In this document: piece by piece, positions 1 through 10,911 of the stretch
Layout of the letters: each line of letters starts with the position of its first letter
Numbering within the stretch: the first letter of the stretch is position 1
Source: Tepidicella baoligensis
GTDB lineage: Bacteria; Pseudomonadota; Gammaproteobacteria; Burkholderiales; Burkholderiaceae_C
DNA: 64,000 nt
Direction of reading: 5' to 3'
NCBI RefSeq assembly: GCF_013432195.1
Contig: NZ_JACCDB010000002.1
Coordinates: 248,001-312,000, forward strand
Notes under the pieces: model-generated
What the model saw: only the letters and a program-made list of their open reading frames with translations
Databases searched by the model: none
Told to the model about the DNA's origin: nothing
Made by a program: the position numbers and the translations under genes

Positions 1-921
1 CCACGCCATCGCGAGCTGCGCAAAGCCCTTGGGTGCACGGGCGTCGTGCTCGAAGGTCACGATGTCGTGGCTTCCGGGCTCGGCCAGCAGGGCTCGCAGC
101 AACTGGTTGTTCAGGGCATGGCCGCTGCGGTAGGCGCTGTAAGCGGCCAGCAAAGGCTTGCCCACGATGTAGAGGTCGCCCATCGCATCGAGGATTTTGT
201 GCTTGGCGAACTCGTCGGCATAGCGCAGGCCATCGGCGTTGAGCACCTTCACATCGTCCATGACGATGGCATTGTCGAGTCCTCCTCCCAGGGCCAAGCC
301 GTGGGAGCGCATCGTCTCGACGTCTCGGGTGAAACCGAAAGTGCGGGCGCGGGCGATTTCACGGGCGTACTGGCCCTGCCCCAGATCGAACTCCACACGC
401 TGACCCGTGGCGCTGACGGCCGGGTGGTCGAACTCGATCTCGAAGCTCAGTTTATAGCCGTGGTAAGGCTCCAGCCGGGCCCATTTGAGCTGACGCCCCT
501 CTCCTTCGCGCACTTCCACGGGCTTGAGCACGCGAATGAAGCGCTTGGGCGCTTTCTGCAACTCGATGCCAGCGCTCTGGATCAGGTACACGAACGATGC
601 CGCGGAACCATCGAGAATGGGCACTTCCTCGGCCGTGATGTCCACGATCAGGTTGTCGATGCCCAAGCCGGCACAGGCGCTCATGAGGTGCTCGATGGTG
701 TGCACCTTGGCTCCGCCCTTGGCGATGGTGGAGGCCAGCCGCGTATCGGATACGGCGGTGGCGCTGACCGGGATGTCCACCGGCTCGGGCAGGTCCACAC
801 GCCGGAACACGATGCCCGTGTCCGGCGCGGCCGGGCGCAGCGTCAGCTCGACCCGTTGACCGCTGTGCAGGCCCACGCCCACGGCTTTGGTCAGGGTCTT
901 GAGGGTACGTTGCGCAATCAT
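1..921 (-). CDS. lpxC: UDP-3-O-acyl-N-acetylglucosamine deacetylase, 3' end cut by window edge
   Basis: Cytoplasmic zinc deacetylase that performs the committed step of lipid A synthesis. The 307 codons present run off the left edge without a stop. LpxC is usually about 305-310 residues, so at most a few are missing. Seen: N-terminus [10 protein letters not shown] followed by the family's VGVGLHSG, the zinc-ligand region HTIEHLMSA (H78), the second metal motif HKILDAMGD near residue 237 and a late [12 protein letters not shown] with the catalytic histidine. It is the last gene of the dcw cluster, separated from ftsZ by 188 bp. No Shine-Dalgarno is visible before the ATG. Instead the ATG overlaps the stop of a 20-codon leader frame (918-980), so coupled translation is possible. 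Confidence 0.96.
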   Translation of the reverse strand, partial: MIAQRTLKTLTKAVGVGLHSGQRVELTLRPAAPDTGIVFRRVDLPEPVDIPVSATAVSDTRLASTIAKGGAKVHTIEHLMSACAGLGIDNLIVDITAEEVPILDGSAASFVYLIQSAGIELQKAPKRFIRVLKPVEVREGEGRQLKWARLEPYHGYKLSFEIEFDHPAVSATGQRVEFDLGQGQYAREIARARTFGFTRDVETMRSHGLALGGGLDNAIVMDDVKVLNADGLRYADEFAKHKILDAMGDLYIVGKPLLAAYSAYRSGHALNNQLLRALLAEPGSHDIVTFEHDARAPKGFAQLAMAW

Positions 922-980
922 GCAAACGATTTTAGGTTTTCGACGCCGACTTTGCTGGAAATCGTCTTCATACCCTTCAT
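918..980 (-). CDS. candidate 20-codon leader ORF overlapping the lpxC start
   Basis: On the minus strand an ATG at 980 (second in-frame ATG at 971) opens a 20-codon frame. Its TGA overlaps the lpxC ATG in an ATGA arrangement, the same junction used by many dcw gene pairs here. The peptide begins [10 protein letters not shown]. Its own ribosome site is weak. The frame starts just inside the left arm of the 991-1115 repeat element. It may be chance, or a translated leader that feeds ribosomes to lpxC, which lacks a visible Shine-Dalgarno. Confidence 0.25.
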   Translation of the reverse strand: MKGMKTISSKVGVENLKSFA

Positions 981-990
981 AGCAAGAATT

Positions 991-1115
991 GATTGAGGGG
1001 ATGGAAAGCGTAGCGAGCAGCCCAGGTGCGGCCGAAGCGCGCAGCCGTACTGGGGTACGGCGAGCACTGCAAGCCTCAGATGGGGTTGAGCTGTGTAGCT
1101 TTACACCCCTCAATC
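991..1115. repeat. 125-bp intergenic element with perfect 10-bp terminal inverted repeats
   Basis: The arms are GATTGAGGGG at 991-1000 and CCCCTCAATC at 1106-1115, a perfect inverted repeat. Inside are a perfect 7-bp stem at 1044-1061 (GCCGTAC, loop TGGG, GTACGGC) and a small 5-bp stem at 1093-1106. The right arm covers the ftsZ stop codon at 1110-1112. No second copy was found in this window. It could be a dispersed repeat of the REP or small non-autonomous element type, a structured ftsZ 3' end, or a leader of lpxC. It has no coding potential I would support. Confidence 0.55.
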
Positions 1116-2354
1116 CGCTTGTTTGCGCAGGAAGGCGGGAATCTCGAAGTCGTCCATGCCACCGGAAGACAGCGCGTCCACCTTGGCCGCCGCCGAGGTG
1201 CGGTCGCGGGTGCGCCAGACGCTGGGCACCGCCGGATTGCCACCGACCGAAGCGTGCCCCACGCCCGTGGCCTGCGCCAAACCCGAGCCGCCCACGGCCT
1301 GGTTGAGCGTGGGAATGAAGGGCATGTTGTCGGTACCCGTGCGCAAGGCCTGGGCCGGCGACTGCACCACCGTCAAGGGCTGGCGCGCGCCGGCAGCACG
1401 GTTCAGGCCCGTGGCCACCACGGTCACGCGGATCGCGTCGCCCAGGGACTCGTCGTAGGCGGTGCCATAGATGACGTGTGCGTCCGGCGCGGCAAAGGCA
1501 CGGATGGTGTTCATGGCCAGCTTGGACTCGTTGAGCTTCAGAGAGCCTTTGGCGGCGCTGATCAGCACCAACACGCCCTTGGCACCCTTCATGTCCACAC
1601 CTTCCAGCAGCGGGCAGGCCACGGCTTGTTCGGCGGCGATCCGGGCGCGGTCCGGGCCGCTGGCGACCGCCGTGCCCATCATGGCCTTGCCGGGCTCGCC
1701 CATGACGGTGCGCACGTCCTCGAAGTCCACGTTCACCAAGGCCTCGACGTTGATGATTTCGGCAATCCCGCCCACGGCGTTCTTGAGCACGTCGTTGGCT
1801 TCGGCAAAGGCCTCGTCCTGGGTGACGTCGTCCCCCAGGACTTCGAGCAGCTTGTCGTTGAGCACCACGATCAGCGAATCGACGTTCTGCTCCAGCTCGG
1901 CAAGACCGGCATCGGCGTTGCTCATGCGGCGCCCACCCTCCCAGTCGAAGGGCTTGGTGACCACGCCCACGGTGAGAATGCCCATGTCCTTGGCGATCTT
2001 GGCGATGACAGGCGCCGCTCCAGTCCCGGTACCCCCGCCCATGCCAGCGGTGATGAAGAGCATGTGAGCGCCGTGGATAGCGTCGCGGATGTCGGCCTCG
2101 GCCATTTCGGCAGCGGCGCGCCCCTTCTCGGGCTTGCTGCCTGCGCCCAGACCGGTCTGGCCCAGCTGAATCACGCGGTGCGCGGCCGTCCTGGCCAGGG
2201 CCTGGGCGTCGGTGTTGGCGCAAATGAACTCCACACCCTGCACATGGCTCTGGATCATGTGCTCGACAGCGTTGCTGCCCCCGCCGCCGACGCCGATCAC
2301 CTTGATCTGGGTGCCGCGGTTGAATTCTTCGACTTCGATCATTTCGATGCTCAT
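1110..2354 (-). CDS. ftsZ: cell division GTPase FtsZ
   Basis: Tubulin-like GTPase that polymerises into the Z-ring at mid-cell. 414 residues from the ATG at 2354, which has AAGGAG a few bases upstream. Seen: nucleotide-binding [10 protein letters not shown] at 21-30, the tubulin signature GMGGGTGTG at 105-112, a short variable linker, and the C-terminal peptide [14 protein letters not shown] that binds FtsA and ZipA-type anchors. An open frame continues upstream to 2474 but lacks the family start. A 174-bp gap separates it from ftsA, enough for a dedicated promoter, though I could not pick one. Its stop codon lies inside the right arm of the 991-1115 element. Confidence 0.98.
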   Translation of the reverse strand: MSIEMIEVEEFNRGTQIKVIGVGGGGSNAVEHMIQSHVQGVEFICANTDAQALARTAAHRVIQLGQTGLGAGSKPEKGRAAAEMAEADIRDAIHGAHMLFITAGMGGGTGTGAAPVIAKIAKDMGILTVGVVTKPFDWEGGRRMSNADAGLAELEQNVDSLIVVLNDKLLEVLGDDVTQDEAFAEANDVLKNAVGGIAEIINVEALVNVDFEDVRTVMGEPGKAMMGTAVASGPDRARIAAEQAVACPLLEGVDMKGAKGVLVLISAAKGSLKLNESKLAMNTIRAFAAPDAHVIYGTAYDESLGDAIRVTVVATGLNRAAGARQPLTVVQSPAQALRTGTDNMPFIPTLNQAVGGSGLAQATGVGHASVGGNPAVPSVWRTRDRTSAAAKVDALSSGGMDDFEIPAFLRKQAD

Positions 2355-2528
2355 GTGAATACTCCTTGAATGCCTTGAACTCGTGAAAACCTGAACAAAC
2401 GTGGGAACAACAAAACCGGGGGGATCAAACAGGCGGCGCATTGGCGCCGTGACTTCGTCGGACGTGCGCCTCACGGGGATTGCAATGGGTGCGGCGGCGC
2501 AGCCGCTGGAACGTGCGCTGGTGCTGCA

Positions 2529-3758
2529 TCAGAAATTCCCCACGAACCAGTCTTTGAGACGCCCAAGGGCGGAGCCCACCGAGCCGACTTTCTGGGCCAC
2601 TTTGTGCCCCCGCAGGCGGGCCAGCCGGGCTTCTTCCAGCAGGCCCATGACGGTGGCCGCACGCGGCTGCGCCACCATGTCGCTGAGCACGCCGGTGTAC
2701 TTGGGCATGCCGCGCCGCACGGGCTTGAGGAAGATGTCCTCGCCCAGTTCGACCATGCCCGGCATCACGGCGCTGCCGCCGGTGAGCACGATGCCGCTGG
2801 ACAGCAGCTCTTCATGGCCCGACTCGCGGATCACCTGCTGCACCAGCGCAAAAATCTCCTCCACGCGCGGCTCGATGACCCCGGCCAGTGCCTGACGGCT
2901 GAGCAGGCGCGGCCCGCGATCGCCCAGCCCCGGCACTTCCACCTGCTGGTCCGGATCGGCCAGCAACTGCTTGGCGCAGCCACTCTCCACCTTGATGTCC
3001 TCGGCGTCCTTGGTGGGGGTGCGCAAGGCCATGGCAATGTCGTTCGTGATCAGGTCGCCGGCGATGGGGATCACCGCCGTGTGCCGGATCGCCCCGCCGG
3101 CGAAGATGGCCACGTCGGTGGTGCCGGCGCCAATATCCACCAGCGCCACACCGAGTTCTTTTTCGTCTTCCGTGAGGATGGCCTGGCTGGCGGCCAGCGG
3201 GTTGAGCATGAGCTGGTCCACTTCCAGGCCGCAGCGGCGCACGCACTTGATGATGTTTTCGGCCGCGCTCTGGGCGCCGGTGACGATGTGTACCTTGGCC
3301 TCCAGCCGGATGCCGCTCATGCCGATCGGCTCCTTGACTTCCTGGCCGTCGATGATGAATTCCTGTGGCTCCACCAGCAGCAGGCGCTGGTCGGTGGAGA
3401 TGTTGATGGCCTTGGCGGTTTCGATGACCCGCGCCACGTCGGCCGGCATGACCTCCTTGTCCTTGATGGCCACCATGCCGCTGGAGTTGATGCCGCGGAT
3501 GTGGCTGCCGGTGATGCCGGTATAGACACGGGCGATGCGGCAATCGGCCATGAGCTCGGCCTCTTTCAGCGCCTGCTGGATGCTTTGCACGGTCGCATCG
3601 ATGTTGACCACCACCCCTCGCTTGAGACCGTTGCTGGGCGCCACGCCCAGCCCGGCGAGCTTGAGTGTTCCGCCTGGCTGCACCTCGGCCACCACCGCCA
3701 TGATCTTGGCGGTGCCGATGTCGAGGCCGACGACGATGTCTTTGTATTCCTTGGGCAT
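2529..3758 (-). CDS. ftsA: cell division protein FtsA
   Basis: Actin-like ATPase that tethers FtsZ filaments to the inner membrane and recruits later division proteins. 409 residues, normal for the family. Seen: phosphate-1 loop VGLDIGTAKI near residue 11, the inserted 1C domain in the first third, the phosphate-2 motif DIGAGTTDVAIF, the adenosine motif LTGGSAVMPG, and a C-terminal amphipathic tail GRLKDWFVGNF that serves as the membrane anchor. It follows ftsQ by 15 bp, so it is very probably cotranscribed. Confidence 0.97.
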   Translation of the reverse strand: MPKEYKDIVVGLDIGTAKIMAVVAEVQPGGTLKLAGLGVAPSNGLKRGVVVNIDATVQSIQQALKEAELMADCRIARVYTGITGSHIRGINSSGMVAIKDKEVMPADVARVIETAKAINISTDQRLLLVEPQEFIIDGQEVKEPIGMSGIRLEAKVHIVTGAQSAAENIIKCVRRCGLEVDQLMLNPLAASQAILTEDEKELGVALVDIGAGTTDVAIFAGGAIRHTAVIPIAGDLITNDIAMALRTPTKDAEDIKVESGCAKQLLADPDQQVEVPGLGDRGPRLLSRQALAGVIEPRVEEIFALVQQVIRESGHEELLSSGIVLTGGSAVMPGMVELGEDIFLKPVRRGMPKYTGVLSDMVAQPRAATVMGLLEEARLARLRGHKVAQKVGSVGSALGRLKDWFVGNF

Positions 3759-3773
3759 GATGGGTGCTGTCGT

Positions 3774-4574
3774 TTATCGGGTCGTGGGAGGGGCCGGTCG
3801 GGCCGGCGGGGGGGCGGTCAGGGTGGTCACGCCGCGCATGCGCAGGGCGTAGCCGTTGGGGTAGCGCAGGTCGGCGGTTTCGATCTCGCGCTGGCCGTAA
3901 CGCAGCGCCAGGGTGGGGACGGTGCTGGCAAAATGCTGGGCACGGGTCACGATCGCCTCAGGCTCGCCACGCCCGAGTTCGAGTCGGGTGCCGCCATCCA
4001 GCACCGCCTTCCAACTGCCGCGGGCATTGAGTTCCAGCCGGTCCAGTTCACGCCCCATGCGTTCGAACACGGGGGCCAGCGCCAGATACAGGGCATAGAC
4101 CTGTGCGGCACGGTCTGCCGGACCGGCCAGTTCGCTCCAGCGATCGGCAGGAACATCCTCCGGGTTGGCTTCGAACACCTCTCCATACCTGTTCACGAGG
4201 CGCCCGCTGCCCGCCTCGCCCCACCACGCGACGGCCTCGTGCTCCTCCAGCACGACACGCAAACGGTTCGGAAACTCCCGCTGCACCCGGGCCTGGCGCA
4301 CCCAGGGGGCGGCCTCGAACAGGCGTTGCACCTCCCGCAGATCCACGGTCAGAAAGGTCCCTTCCAGGCGAGAGCCCAGATGGGTACGCAATGTGACCGC
4401 ACTCTGGTGCTCGACGTCCCCCAGCACCGTGATACCGGTCAGCGTCCAAACCGGTTGGCGCGCCACCCACCACGCCACCGTCCCCAGGCCCATGACGAGC
4501 AGCACCGCGAACAAACTGTTCGCGGCCCAGCCCATCAGGCGGACATCCAGGGGTATGACGAGGGGTTTGGCCAT
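3774..4574 (-). CDS. ftsQ: cell division protein FtsQ
   Basis: Bitopic membrane protein that links early and late divisome components through FtsB and FtsL. 266 residues from the ATG at 4574; the frame is open further upstream but that part overlaps ddl. Seen: a short cytoplasmic start MAKPLVIPLDVRLM, one membrane segment at about 17-38, a POTRA domain beginning WTLTGITVLGDVEHQSAV, then the beta domain. The start lies 2 bp from the ddl stop, which implies translational coupling. Confidence 0.94.
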   Translation of the reverse strand: MAKPLVIPLDVRLMGWAANSLFAVLLVMGLGTVAWWVARQPVWTLTGITVLGDVEHQSAVTLRTHLGSRLEGTFLTVDLREVQRLFEAAPWVRQARVQREFPNRLRVVLEEHEAVAWWGEAGSGRLVNRYGEVFEANPEDVPADRWSELAGPADRAAQVYALYLALAPVFERMGRELDRLELNARGSWKAVLDGGTRLELGRGEPEAIVTRAQHFASTVPTLALRYGQREIETADLRYPNGYALRMRGVTTLTAPPPARPAPPTTR

Positions 4575-4576
4575 GG

Positions 4577-5554
4577 TCAGCCCCGGCCTCCTGAGGGCAG
4601 TGGGTTGTCGAGAGCGGCGCTGGCCAGTACCTGCAGGCACAGCGCTTCATAATCCACGCCCACGGCACGGGCCGACATCGGCACCAGCGAATGGCCAGTC
4701 ATGCCGGGAGAGGTGTTGATTTCCAGCAGATAGGGCTGGCGGGTGCGGGCGTCGATCATCACGTCGGCACGGGCCCAACCCCGGCAACCCAGGGTCCGAT
4801 AGGCCTGGAGCACCAGGGCCTGAATGACGGCCTCCTCACCAGCCGGCAGGTCGCACGGCACGATGTACTGGGTGTCGTCGGTGAAGTACTTGTGCTCGTA
4901 GTCGTAGTTGCCGCCGGGCGCGACGATGCGGATCACCGGCAGGGCACGGGCTTGTGCGCCAGTGCCCAGCACCGGACAGGTGACTTCGTCGCCGCTGATG
5001 AACTGTTCGCACAGCACCTCGGGGTCATGCCGGGCGGCCAGCGCATAGGCCTCGGCGCACTGCGCAGCGTCGGTGACCTTGGTCAGGCCGATGGTGGACC
5101 CCTCGCGCGCGGGCTTGACGATCATCGGGGCGCCCAATGCGGTGAAAGCGGCTTCGGTCTCAGCGGCGCTGGCCACCTGCCGCCAGTCCGGCGTGGGCAG
5201 GCCTTCGGCACGCCAGATGCGCTTGGTCATCACCTTGTCCATGGAGACGCTGGACGCCAGCACACCCGGCCCGGTGTAGGGAATGCCCAGCAATTCGAGG
5301 GCGCCTTGCACCGTGCCGTCTTCGCCGAAGCGCCCATGCAGGGCGATGAAGGCCCGCTGGAAGCCCTCGCGCCGGAGTTCTCCCAGGTCCCGCTCGGCGG
5401 GGTCGAAGGCATGGGCGTCCACCCCCACACGCCGAAGGGCCTCCAGCACGCCGGTGCCCGACATGAGGGAGACCTCGCGCTCGGCGGAATGCCCGCCCAT
5501 GAGCACGGCCACCTTGCCCAGGGCTTTCGGATCGATCGTTGTTGCTGCGCTCAT
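4577..5554 (-). CDS. ddl: D-alanine--D-alanine ligase
   Basis: ATP-grasp ligase that makes the D-Ala-D-Ala dipeptide added by MurF. 325 residues from the ATG at 5554, which overlaps the murC stop in an ATGA junction. Seen: N-terminal [17 protein letters not shown], the central ATP-grasp with [14 protein letters not shown], and the metal site and ligand loop ending [17 protein letters not shown]. Its place between murC and ftsQ is that of ddlB in enteric dcw clusters. Confidence 0.97.
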   Translation of the reverse strand: MSAATTIDPKALGKVAVLMGGHSAEREVSLMSGTGVLEALRRVGVDAHAFDPAERDLGELRREGFQRAFIALHGRFGEDGTVQGALELLGIPYTGPGVLASSVSMDKVMTKRIWRAEGLPTPDWRQVASAAETEAAFTALGAPMIVKPAREGSTIGLTKVTDAAQCAEAYALAARHDPEVLCEQFISGDEVTCPVLGTGAQARALPVIRIVAPGGNYDYEHKYFTDDTQYIVPCDLPAGEEAVIQALVLQAYRTLGCRGWARADVMIDARTRQPYLLEINTSPGMTGHSLVPMSARAVGVDYEALCLQVLASAALDNPLPSGGRG

Positions 5555-6975
5555 GCGCTCACCTGCTTGTCTGCCCCGGCCGTCGCCAGAGCGATCACTT
5601 GACCTGCCACCGCACCGATGGAGCCGGCCCCCATGCACAGAACCACATCGCCGTCGCGGGCGTTGTCCAGAATGGCCTGCGGCATGGCGGCGATGTCATC
5701 CACGAACACCGGCTCCACCTTCCCGGCCACGCGCAACGCACGGGCCAGGGCCCGGCCGTCGGCTGCCACGATGGGCGCTTCGCCCGCTGCATAGACTTCG
5801 GACAGCAACACCGCATCGGCCTGGCCGATGACCTTGACGAAATCCTCGAAGCAGTCGCGCGTGCGGGTGTAGCGGTGCGGCTGAAAGGCCAGCACCAGGC
5901 GGCGCCCAGGAAAAGCCCCGCGTGCGGCGGACAAGGTGGCGGCCATTTCGACCGGGTGGTGGCCGTAATCGTCCACCACGGTGGCGGTGCCGCCAGTGGG
6001 AAGGGGCGCCTCGCCGTAGCGCTGGAAGCGCCGGCCCACCCCTTTGAAGTTGGCCAGCGCGTCGAGCACAGCGGCATCGGGCACGCCCAGCTCCACAGCC
6101 ACGGCAATGGCCGCCAGCGCGTTGAGCACGTTGTGCTGGCCCGGCAGGTTCAGCACCACCTCCAGATCGGGCAAGCTCACCCCGTTGCGGCGCTGTACGC
6201 GGAAATGCATCTGGGTACCGATGGCGCGGATATCGAGCGCTCGCACCTGCGCGTCCTCGCTCACACCGTAGGTGGTGATGGGGCGCTGGATGTCGCCGAG
6301 CAGGCTGCGGATATTCGGATCGTCCACGCACACGATGGCAGCGCCGTAGAACGGCATGTGGTGCAGGAAATCGACGAACGCCTGCTTGAGCCGGCCAAAA
6401 TCGTGGCCGTAGGTGTCCATGTGGTCGGCGTCGATGTTGGTGACGACGGCCATGACCGGCAGCAGGTTGAGGAAAGAGGCATCGGACTCGTCGGCCTCGA
6501 CCACGATGTATTCGCCCGAGCCGAGCCGTGCATTGGCACCCGCGCTGTTGAGTCGCCCGCCGATGACGAAGGTGGGATCCAGTTCGGCGGCGGCCAGCAC
6601 GCTGGCCACCAGGCTGGTGGTGGTGGTCTTGCCGTGGGTGCCGGCGATGGCGATGCCTTTTTTCATGCGCATCAGCTCGGCCAGCATGATGGCGCGCGGC
6701 ACCACCGGCAGAAGCTTGGCGTGCGCGGCCGCCACCTCGGGGTTGTCGGCCGTGACGGCGGTGGAGGTGACGATGCAGTCGGCCCCCTCGATGTGGGCCG
6801 CGGCGTGGCCGATGTGGATGCGTGCTCCGAGCTGCTGCAAGCGCCGGGTGGTGGCGCTGTCGCTCAGGTCGCTGCCCGAAATGGTGTAGCCTTGGTTGAG
6901 CAGCACTTCGGCGATGCCGCTCATGCCTGCGCCACCGATACCGACGAAATGAATGTGGCGGATCGCGTGTTTCAT
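5551..6975 (-). CDS. murC: UDP-N-acetylmuramate--L-alanine ligase
   Basis: Adds the first amino acid, L-Ala, to UDP-MurNAc. 474 residues. Seen: N-terminal UDP-binding [17 protein letters not shown], the ATP loop [14 protein letters not shown] near 122, the Mur-ligase [10 protein letters not shown] and a C-terminal domain with FQPHRYTRT. Both ends overlap neighbours by 4 bases in ATGA junctions (murG upstream, ddl downstream), so the murG-murC-ddl run is coupled. Confidence 0.98.
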   Translation of the reverse strand: MKHAIRHIHFVGIGGAGMSGIAEVLLNQGYTISGSDLSDSATTRRLQQLGARIHIGHAAAHIEGADCIVTSTAVTADNPEVAAAHAKLLPVVPRAIMLAELMRMKKGIAIAGTHGKTTTTSLVASVLAAAELDPTFVIGGRLNSAGANARLGSGEYIVVEADESDASFLNLLPVMAVVTNIDADHMDTYGHDFGRLKQAFVDFLHHMPFYGAAIVCVDDPNIRSLLGDIQRPITTYGVSEDAQVRALDIRAIGTQMHFRVQRRNGVSLPDLEVVLNLPGQHNVLNALAAIAVAVELGVPDAAVLDALANFKGVGRRFQRYGEAPLPTGGTATVVDDYGHHPVEMAATLSAARGAFPGRRLVLAFQPHRYTRTRDCFEDFVKVIGQADAVLLSEVYAAGEAPIVAADGRALARALRVAGKVEPVFVDDIAAMPQAILDNARDGDVVLCMGAGSIGAVAGQVIALATAGADKQVSA

Positions 6976-8069
6976 ACATGGCCTCCCGTTGAGGCTAGGG
7001 GATGTTGGGCCAGGTCGCGGCAGGCCCGCACAAGGGTAGGCACGGCCTCGGTTTGGGCCAGGGCGCGCGCCTTCTCGGCACGGGCCTGGAGGTCGCTGCG
7101 GGTCAAAGCCTGCAGCATGCTGGCCAGCCCCTGGGCCGTGAGTTCGGTTTGTGGCACCAGCCAGGCGGCACCCGCATCCACCAAGAAGCGGGCGTTGTGG
7201 GTCTGGTGATCGTCCACGGCGTGCGGGAAGGGCACGAAAATGGCCGCCGCTCCGACCGCGGCCAGCTCGGTGACGGTGCTGGCGCCGGCGCGCGTGATCA
7301 CCACGTCCGCAGCGGCGAAGGCTGCCGCCGTGTCCTGGATGAAAGGCGTCAGGGTGGCCTCGACTCCGGCTTGTGCGTAGGCCGCCTGCAGGGCGCCGAT
7401 CTGCTTCTCGCCGCTTTGGTGCGTCACGACCGGACGCCGCTCGGCAGGAATCAACGCCAGCGCCTGCGGGACGATGTCGTTCAAGGCCTTGGCCCCGAGG
7501 CTACCGCCCACCACCAGCACCTGGAGCGGGCCGGTGCGACCGGCAAAACGCTGCGCCGGTACAGGCTGCTGGAGGAATTCCGCACGCAACGGATTGCCGA
7601 TCCACTCGCCCTTGGCCAGTGCCTGGGGGTAGGCGGTGAACACCCGGTCAGCGACTCTGGCCAACACCTTGTTGGCCATCCCGGCCACGGCGTTTTGCTC
7701 GTGCAGCACCAAGGGCTTGCCCGCCAATACCGCCATCATGCCGCCCGGGAAGGTGATGTAGCCGCCCAGGCCCAACACCACGTCGGGCTTCACACGCCGC
7801 ACCACGGCCAGGCTCTGCCAGAAGGCCCGCAACAGGCGCACCGGCAACAGGGCCAGCGTGAGCAGACCCTTGCCACGCACGCCGCCAAATGCCACCGGTT
7901 CGAATGCAAAGCCGCGCGGCGTTACCAGCCGCTCCTCCATGCTGTCAGGCGCACCGAGCCAGTGCACGCGCCAACCCTCGGCGCGCAGGGCCTCGGCCAC
8001 GGCCAGGCCGGGGAAGATGTGCCCACCGGTGCCACCGGCCATCACGAGCGCACAGGCAATCTTGCTCAT
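6972..8069 (-). CDS. murG: lipid II synthase, undecaprenyldiphospho-MurNAc-pentapeptide GlcNAc transferase
   Basis: Peripheral inner-membrane GT-B glycosyltransferase that converts lipid I to lipid II. 365 residues. Seen: the N-terminal glycine loop [32 protein letters not shown], the [12 protein letters not shown] motif, and the C-domain donor site [11 protein letters not shown] and [14 protein letters not shown]. The start overlaps the ftsW stop in an ATGA junction. Confidence 0.98.
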   Translation of the reverse strand: MSKIACALVMAGGTGGHIFPGLAVAEALRAEGWRVHWLGAPDSMEERLVTPRGFAFEPVAFGGVRGKGLLTLALLPVRLLRAFWQSLAVVRRVKPDVVLGLGGYITFPGGMMAVLAGKPLVLHEQNAVAGMANKVLARVADRVFTAYPQALAKGEWIGNPLRAEFLQQPVPAQRFAGRTGPLQVLVVGGSLGAKALNDIVPQALALIPAERRPVVTHQSGEKQIGALQAAYAQAGVEATLTPFIQDTAAAFAAADVVITRAGASTVTELAAVGAAAIFVPFPHAVDDHQTHNARFLVDAGAAWLVPQTELTAQGLASMLQALTRSDLQARAEKARALAQTEAVPTLVRACRDLAQHPLASTGGHV

Positions 8070-9355
8070 ACCCGGCCTCCGTGCATCAGCTTGCGGTTTT
8101 CATGGTCGATGCGCAGCACCACGGCCATGGCCACGATGTTCATGAGAATCGCCGATCCGCCATAGCTCATGAATGGCAGCGTCAGTCCCTTGGTGGGCAG
8201 GGTCCCCAGGTTCACGCCGATGTTGATGAACGCCTGAAAACCGATCCACAGGCCAATGCCCTGAGCCACCAGGCCGGCGAAGACCTGATCCAGCGCTATG
8301 GCCTGCCGCCCGATCTGCATGATGCGCCGAACCATCCACATGAACAGGGCGATCAGGATCAGCACCCCCACCAGCCCGAACTCCTCGCCGATGACGGCCA
8401 GCAGGAAATCGGTGTGGGCCTCGGGAAGCCAGTGCAGCTTCTCCACACTGCCCCCCAATCCCACACCGAACCATTCGCCGCGCCCGAGCGCAATCAGCGA
8501 GTGCGAGAGCTGATAGCCTTTGCCCAGAGCATGCTCGGCGCTGAACGGGTCCAGGTAGGCGAACACCCGTTCACGGCGCCAGGGTGAACTCAGGATCAGC
8601 AGGGCGAACACCGCCGTGAGCAGGCCAAAGATGAGGAAAAACATGCGCGCATTGACCCCTCCCAGGAACAGGATGCCCATGGCAATCACGGCGATCACGA
8701 TGAAGGCGCCCATGTCGGGCTGCATCAGCAGCAGCAAGCCGGCGAGACCGAGCGCCACCCCCATGGGTGCCACCGCCCGGAAAAAGCGCTCCTTGACCTC
8801 CATGCGGCGCACCATGTAGCCTGCGGCATACATGACCATCGCGAGCTTGGCGAGCTCGGACGGCTGGAAATTCATCACGCCCAGGGGAATCCAGCGGCGG
8901 GCCCCGTTCACCCCTTTACCGATGAAGGGAATGAGCACGACCACCAGCAACACCAGTGCGCCGAAGAAAAGCCAGGGCGACCACTGCTCCCAGCGGCTCA
9001 TGGGCACCTGAAAGGCGAGCAAGGCGGCCACGGCTCCGATGCAGATCGCGATCGCGTGGCGGAGCACGAAATGCTCGTGGCTGTAGTTGCGAAAACGCGG
9101 GTTGTCGGGCAGTGCGATGGACGCGGAATAGACCATCACCAGGCCCCAGCAGAGCAAGGCAACGATGACCCAGAGCAACGTCTGGTCAAAGCCCATCTCA
9201 CGCACCACGGCGGTTCGGCCACGCGCGTAATCCCGGCTCGACAGCCGCACCGGCAGATCGCCCACCCAGTCACGGGCTGCGTCTTGGGCGGTGCGGACAC
9301 TGCCCCACCAGCGGGTCAGGCGACTGAAGGGATGCAAGAGGCGTGGCTGGCTCAT
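8066..9355 (-). CDS. ftsW: septal peptidoglycan glycosyltransferase FtsW
   Basis: SEDS-family polymerase that works with the FtsI transpeptidase at the septum. 429 residues, with about 55 mostly polar N-terminal residues before the first of roughly ten membrane segments ([20 protein letters not shown]). Conserved SEDS stretches are visible: [20 protein letters not shown], the large periplasmic loop with [16 protein letters not shown], and the C-terminal [10 protein letters not shown]. It overlaps murD and murG by 4 bases each. Confidence 0.97.
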   Translation of the reverse strand: MSQPRLLHPFSRLTRWWGSVRTAQDAARDWVGDLPVRLSSRDYARGRTAVVREMGFDQTLLWVIVALLCWGLVMVYSASIALPDNPRFRNYSHEHFVLRHAIAICIGAVAALLAFQVPMSRWEQWSPWLFFGALVLLVVVLIPFIGKGVNGARRWIPLGVMNFQPSELAKLAMVMYAAGYMVRRMEVKERFFRAVAPMGVALGLAGLLLLMQPDMGAFIVIAVIAMGILFLGGVNARMFFLIFGLLTAVFALLILSSPWRRERVFAYLDPFSAEHALGKGYQLSHSLIALGRGEWFGVGLGGSVEKLHWLPEAHTDFLLAVIGEEFGLVGVLILIALFMWMVRRIMQIGRQAIALDQVFAGLVAQGIGLWIGFQAFINIGVNLGTLPTKGLTLPFMSYGGSAILMNIVAMAVVLRIDHENRKLMHGGRV

Positions 9356-10911
9356 GCCGGTGTGCCCTCCTCGTGCTGCAACTCGCGCACGGTCTCGACG
9401 AACACGGCTGCGCGGTGGGCATAGTCGCGGAACATGTCGAGACTCGCGCAGGCGGGGGACAGCAGCACCGCGTCACCGGGCCGGGCCTGTCGGGCACACC
9501 AGCGCACGGCCTCGGGCAGGCTGGCCCAGTCGGACAGCGGCACGCCGGTGGGCGCCAGCACGGCGCGCAGCGCCGGAGCATCGCGTCCGATGAGTGCGAC
9601 CGCACGCGCATGCCGGGCCACGGCCGCCGCGAGGGGTTCGAAGTCCTGCCCCTTGCCGTCGCCGCCCAGGATCACCACCAGTTTGCGCTCGGCCCCCAGC
9701 CCGTTGAGGGCCGCCAGCGTGGCCCCGACATTGGTGCCCTTGCTGTCGTCGATGTACTCCACTTCACCGACGATGCCCACCGGCTCGACCCGATGCGGCT
9801 CACCCCGGTAGTCGCGCAGACCGTGCAGCATGGGTGCCAAGGGAACTCCGGCCGCGGTGGCCAGGGCCAGCGCGGCCAGCGCGTTGCTGGCGTTGTGGCG
9901 GCCGCGGATGCGCAGGGCCTCCGCCGGCATCAGCCGTTGCAGGTAGGTTGCCTCTTCTTCGCCGGCGTGTCGGCCCTTGCGCCGTGTGTCGTCCACCGGC
10001 AGGGCCCGTACCAGCCAGGTCATGCCGTTGACCACCTCCAGCCCCCAGTCACCGGCGCGGCGAGGGCATTCGGTTCCAAAGGTCACACAGGGGCGCCCCG
10101 GCTCCGTGCGCGTGCGTGGGCCTTCCCGCACGGTCACGGGCTGGGGCTGCCAGCCCATGACCATCGGATCGTCGCGGTTGAGCACCATCAGGCCCGTTCG
10201 GCCAAAAATCCGGCGCTTGGCCTCGGCGTAGGCCGCCATGCTGCCGTGCCAGTCCAGGTGGTCCTGGCTGATGTTGAGCACGGTGGCGGCGGTGGGCTCG
10301 AAATCGTTCACGCCGTCGAGCTGGAAACTGGACAGTTCCAGGACCCAGGCCTGGGGCCAGGCGCCGGTTTGCAACGCCTGGCGCAATTCGTCGAGCAGGG
10401 TGGGGCCGATGTTGCCAGCCATCGCCACCGACCAGCCCGCCTCGCGCAACAGGTGGGCCGTGAGCGCGGTGGTCGTGGTCTTGCCGTTGGTGCCCGTGAT
10501 GGCCAACACGGCGGGCCGATACGGTGCGGCATCGGGGGCGGTTTCTGCCGAAGGCTCGGCCAGCGCCCGCAAGGCCTGTGCAAACAGGCTCAGTTCGCCC
10601 ACCACGGGCACGCCCACCGCAGCAGCGGCGGCTTGCAACCCCTCCATCTGGGCCGGGGCAATGCCGGGGCTGCGGCACACCAGCGCCCAGGGCTCGGCGG
10701 CAAACAGCGTCTCGTCGAAGCGAGCCTGCACCCGCCGCACGCCCGGCAACTCGGTATCCAGGGTGGATGCGTGAGGCGGCGCTTCGCGGGTATCGGCCAC
10801 CGTCACACGGGCACCGGCCAGCGCGCACCAGCGCGCCATGGCCAGGCCGGAGGCGCCCAGCCCCAGCACCAGCACGTGGCGATCGTTGAGCGGCGGCAAG
10901 GCGTGTTTCAT
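9352..10911 (-). CDS. murD: UDP-N-acetylmuramoyl-L-alanine--D-glutamate ligase
   Basis: Adds D-Glu to UDP-MurNAc-L-Ala. 519 residues from the ATG at 10911, which overlaps the mraY stop in an ATGA junction. Seen: N-terminal [19 protein letters not shown] loop [17 protein letters not shown], the SSFQLDG motif, HRVEPVG and the C-terminal [12 protein letters not shown]. It is longer than E. coli MurD (438). The extra length sits partly in a linker around residue 120-130 and in a proline- and arginine-rich insert in the middle domain. Confidence 0.96.
   Translation of the reverse strand: MKHALPPLNDRHVLVLGLGASGLAMARWCALAGARVTVADTREAPPHASTLDTELPGVRRVQARFDETLFAAEPWALVCRSPGIAPAQMEGLQAAAAAVGVPVVGELSLFAQALRALAEPSAETAPDAAPYRPAVLAITGTNGKTTTTALTAHLLREAGWSVAMAGNIGPTLLDELRQALQTGAWPQAWVLELSSFQLDGVNDFEPTAATVLNISQDHLDWHGSMAAYAEAKRRIFGRTGLMVLNRDDPMVMGWQPQPVTVREGPRTRTEPGRPCVTFGTECPRRAGDWGLEVVNGMTWLVRALPVDDTRRKGRHAGEEEATYLQRLMPAEALRIRGRHNASNALAALALATAAGVPLAPMLHGLRDYRGEPHRVEPVGIVGEVEYIDDSKGTNVGATLAALNGLGAERKLVVILGGDGKGQDFEPLAAAVARHARAVALIGRDAPALRAVLAPTGVPLSDWASLPEAVRWCARQARPGDAVLLSPACASLDMFRDYAHRAAVFVETVRELQHEEGTPA

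Noticed and set aside
46-996. Long plus-strand open frame opposite lpxC (316 codons)
   Set aside because: Antisense shadow of lpxC in high-GC DNA; the product is a His/Gly/Val-rich string with no family features.
2604-4652. 682-codon plus-strand frame opposite ftsA and ftsQ
   Set aside because: Runs antisense across two conserved division genes; composition is that of a shadow frame.
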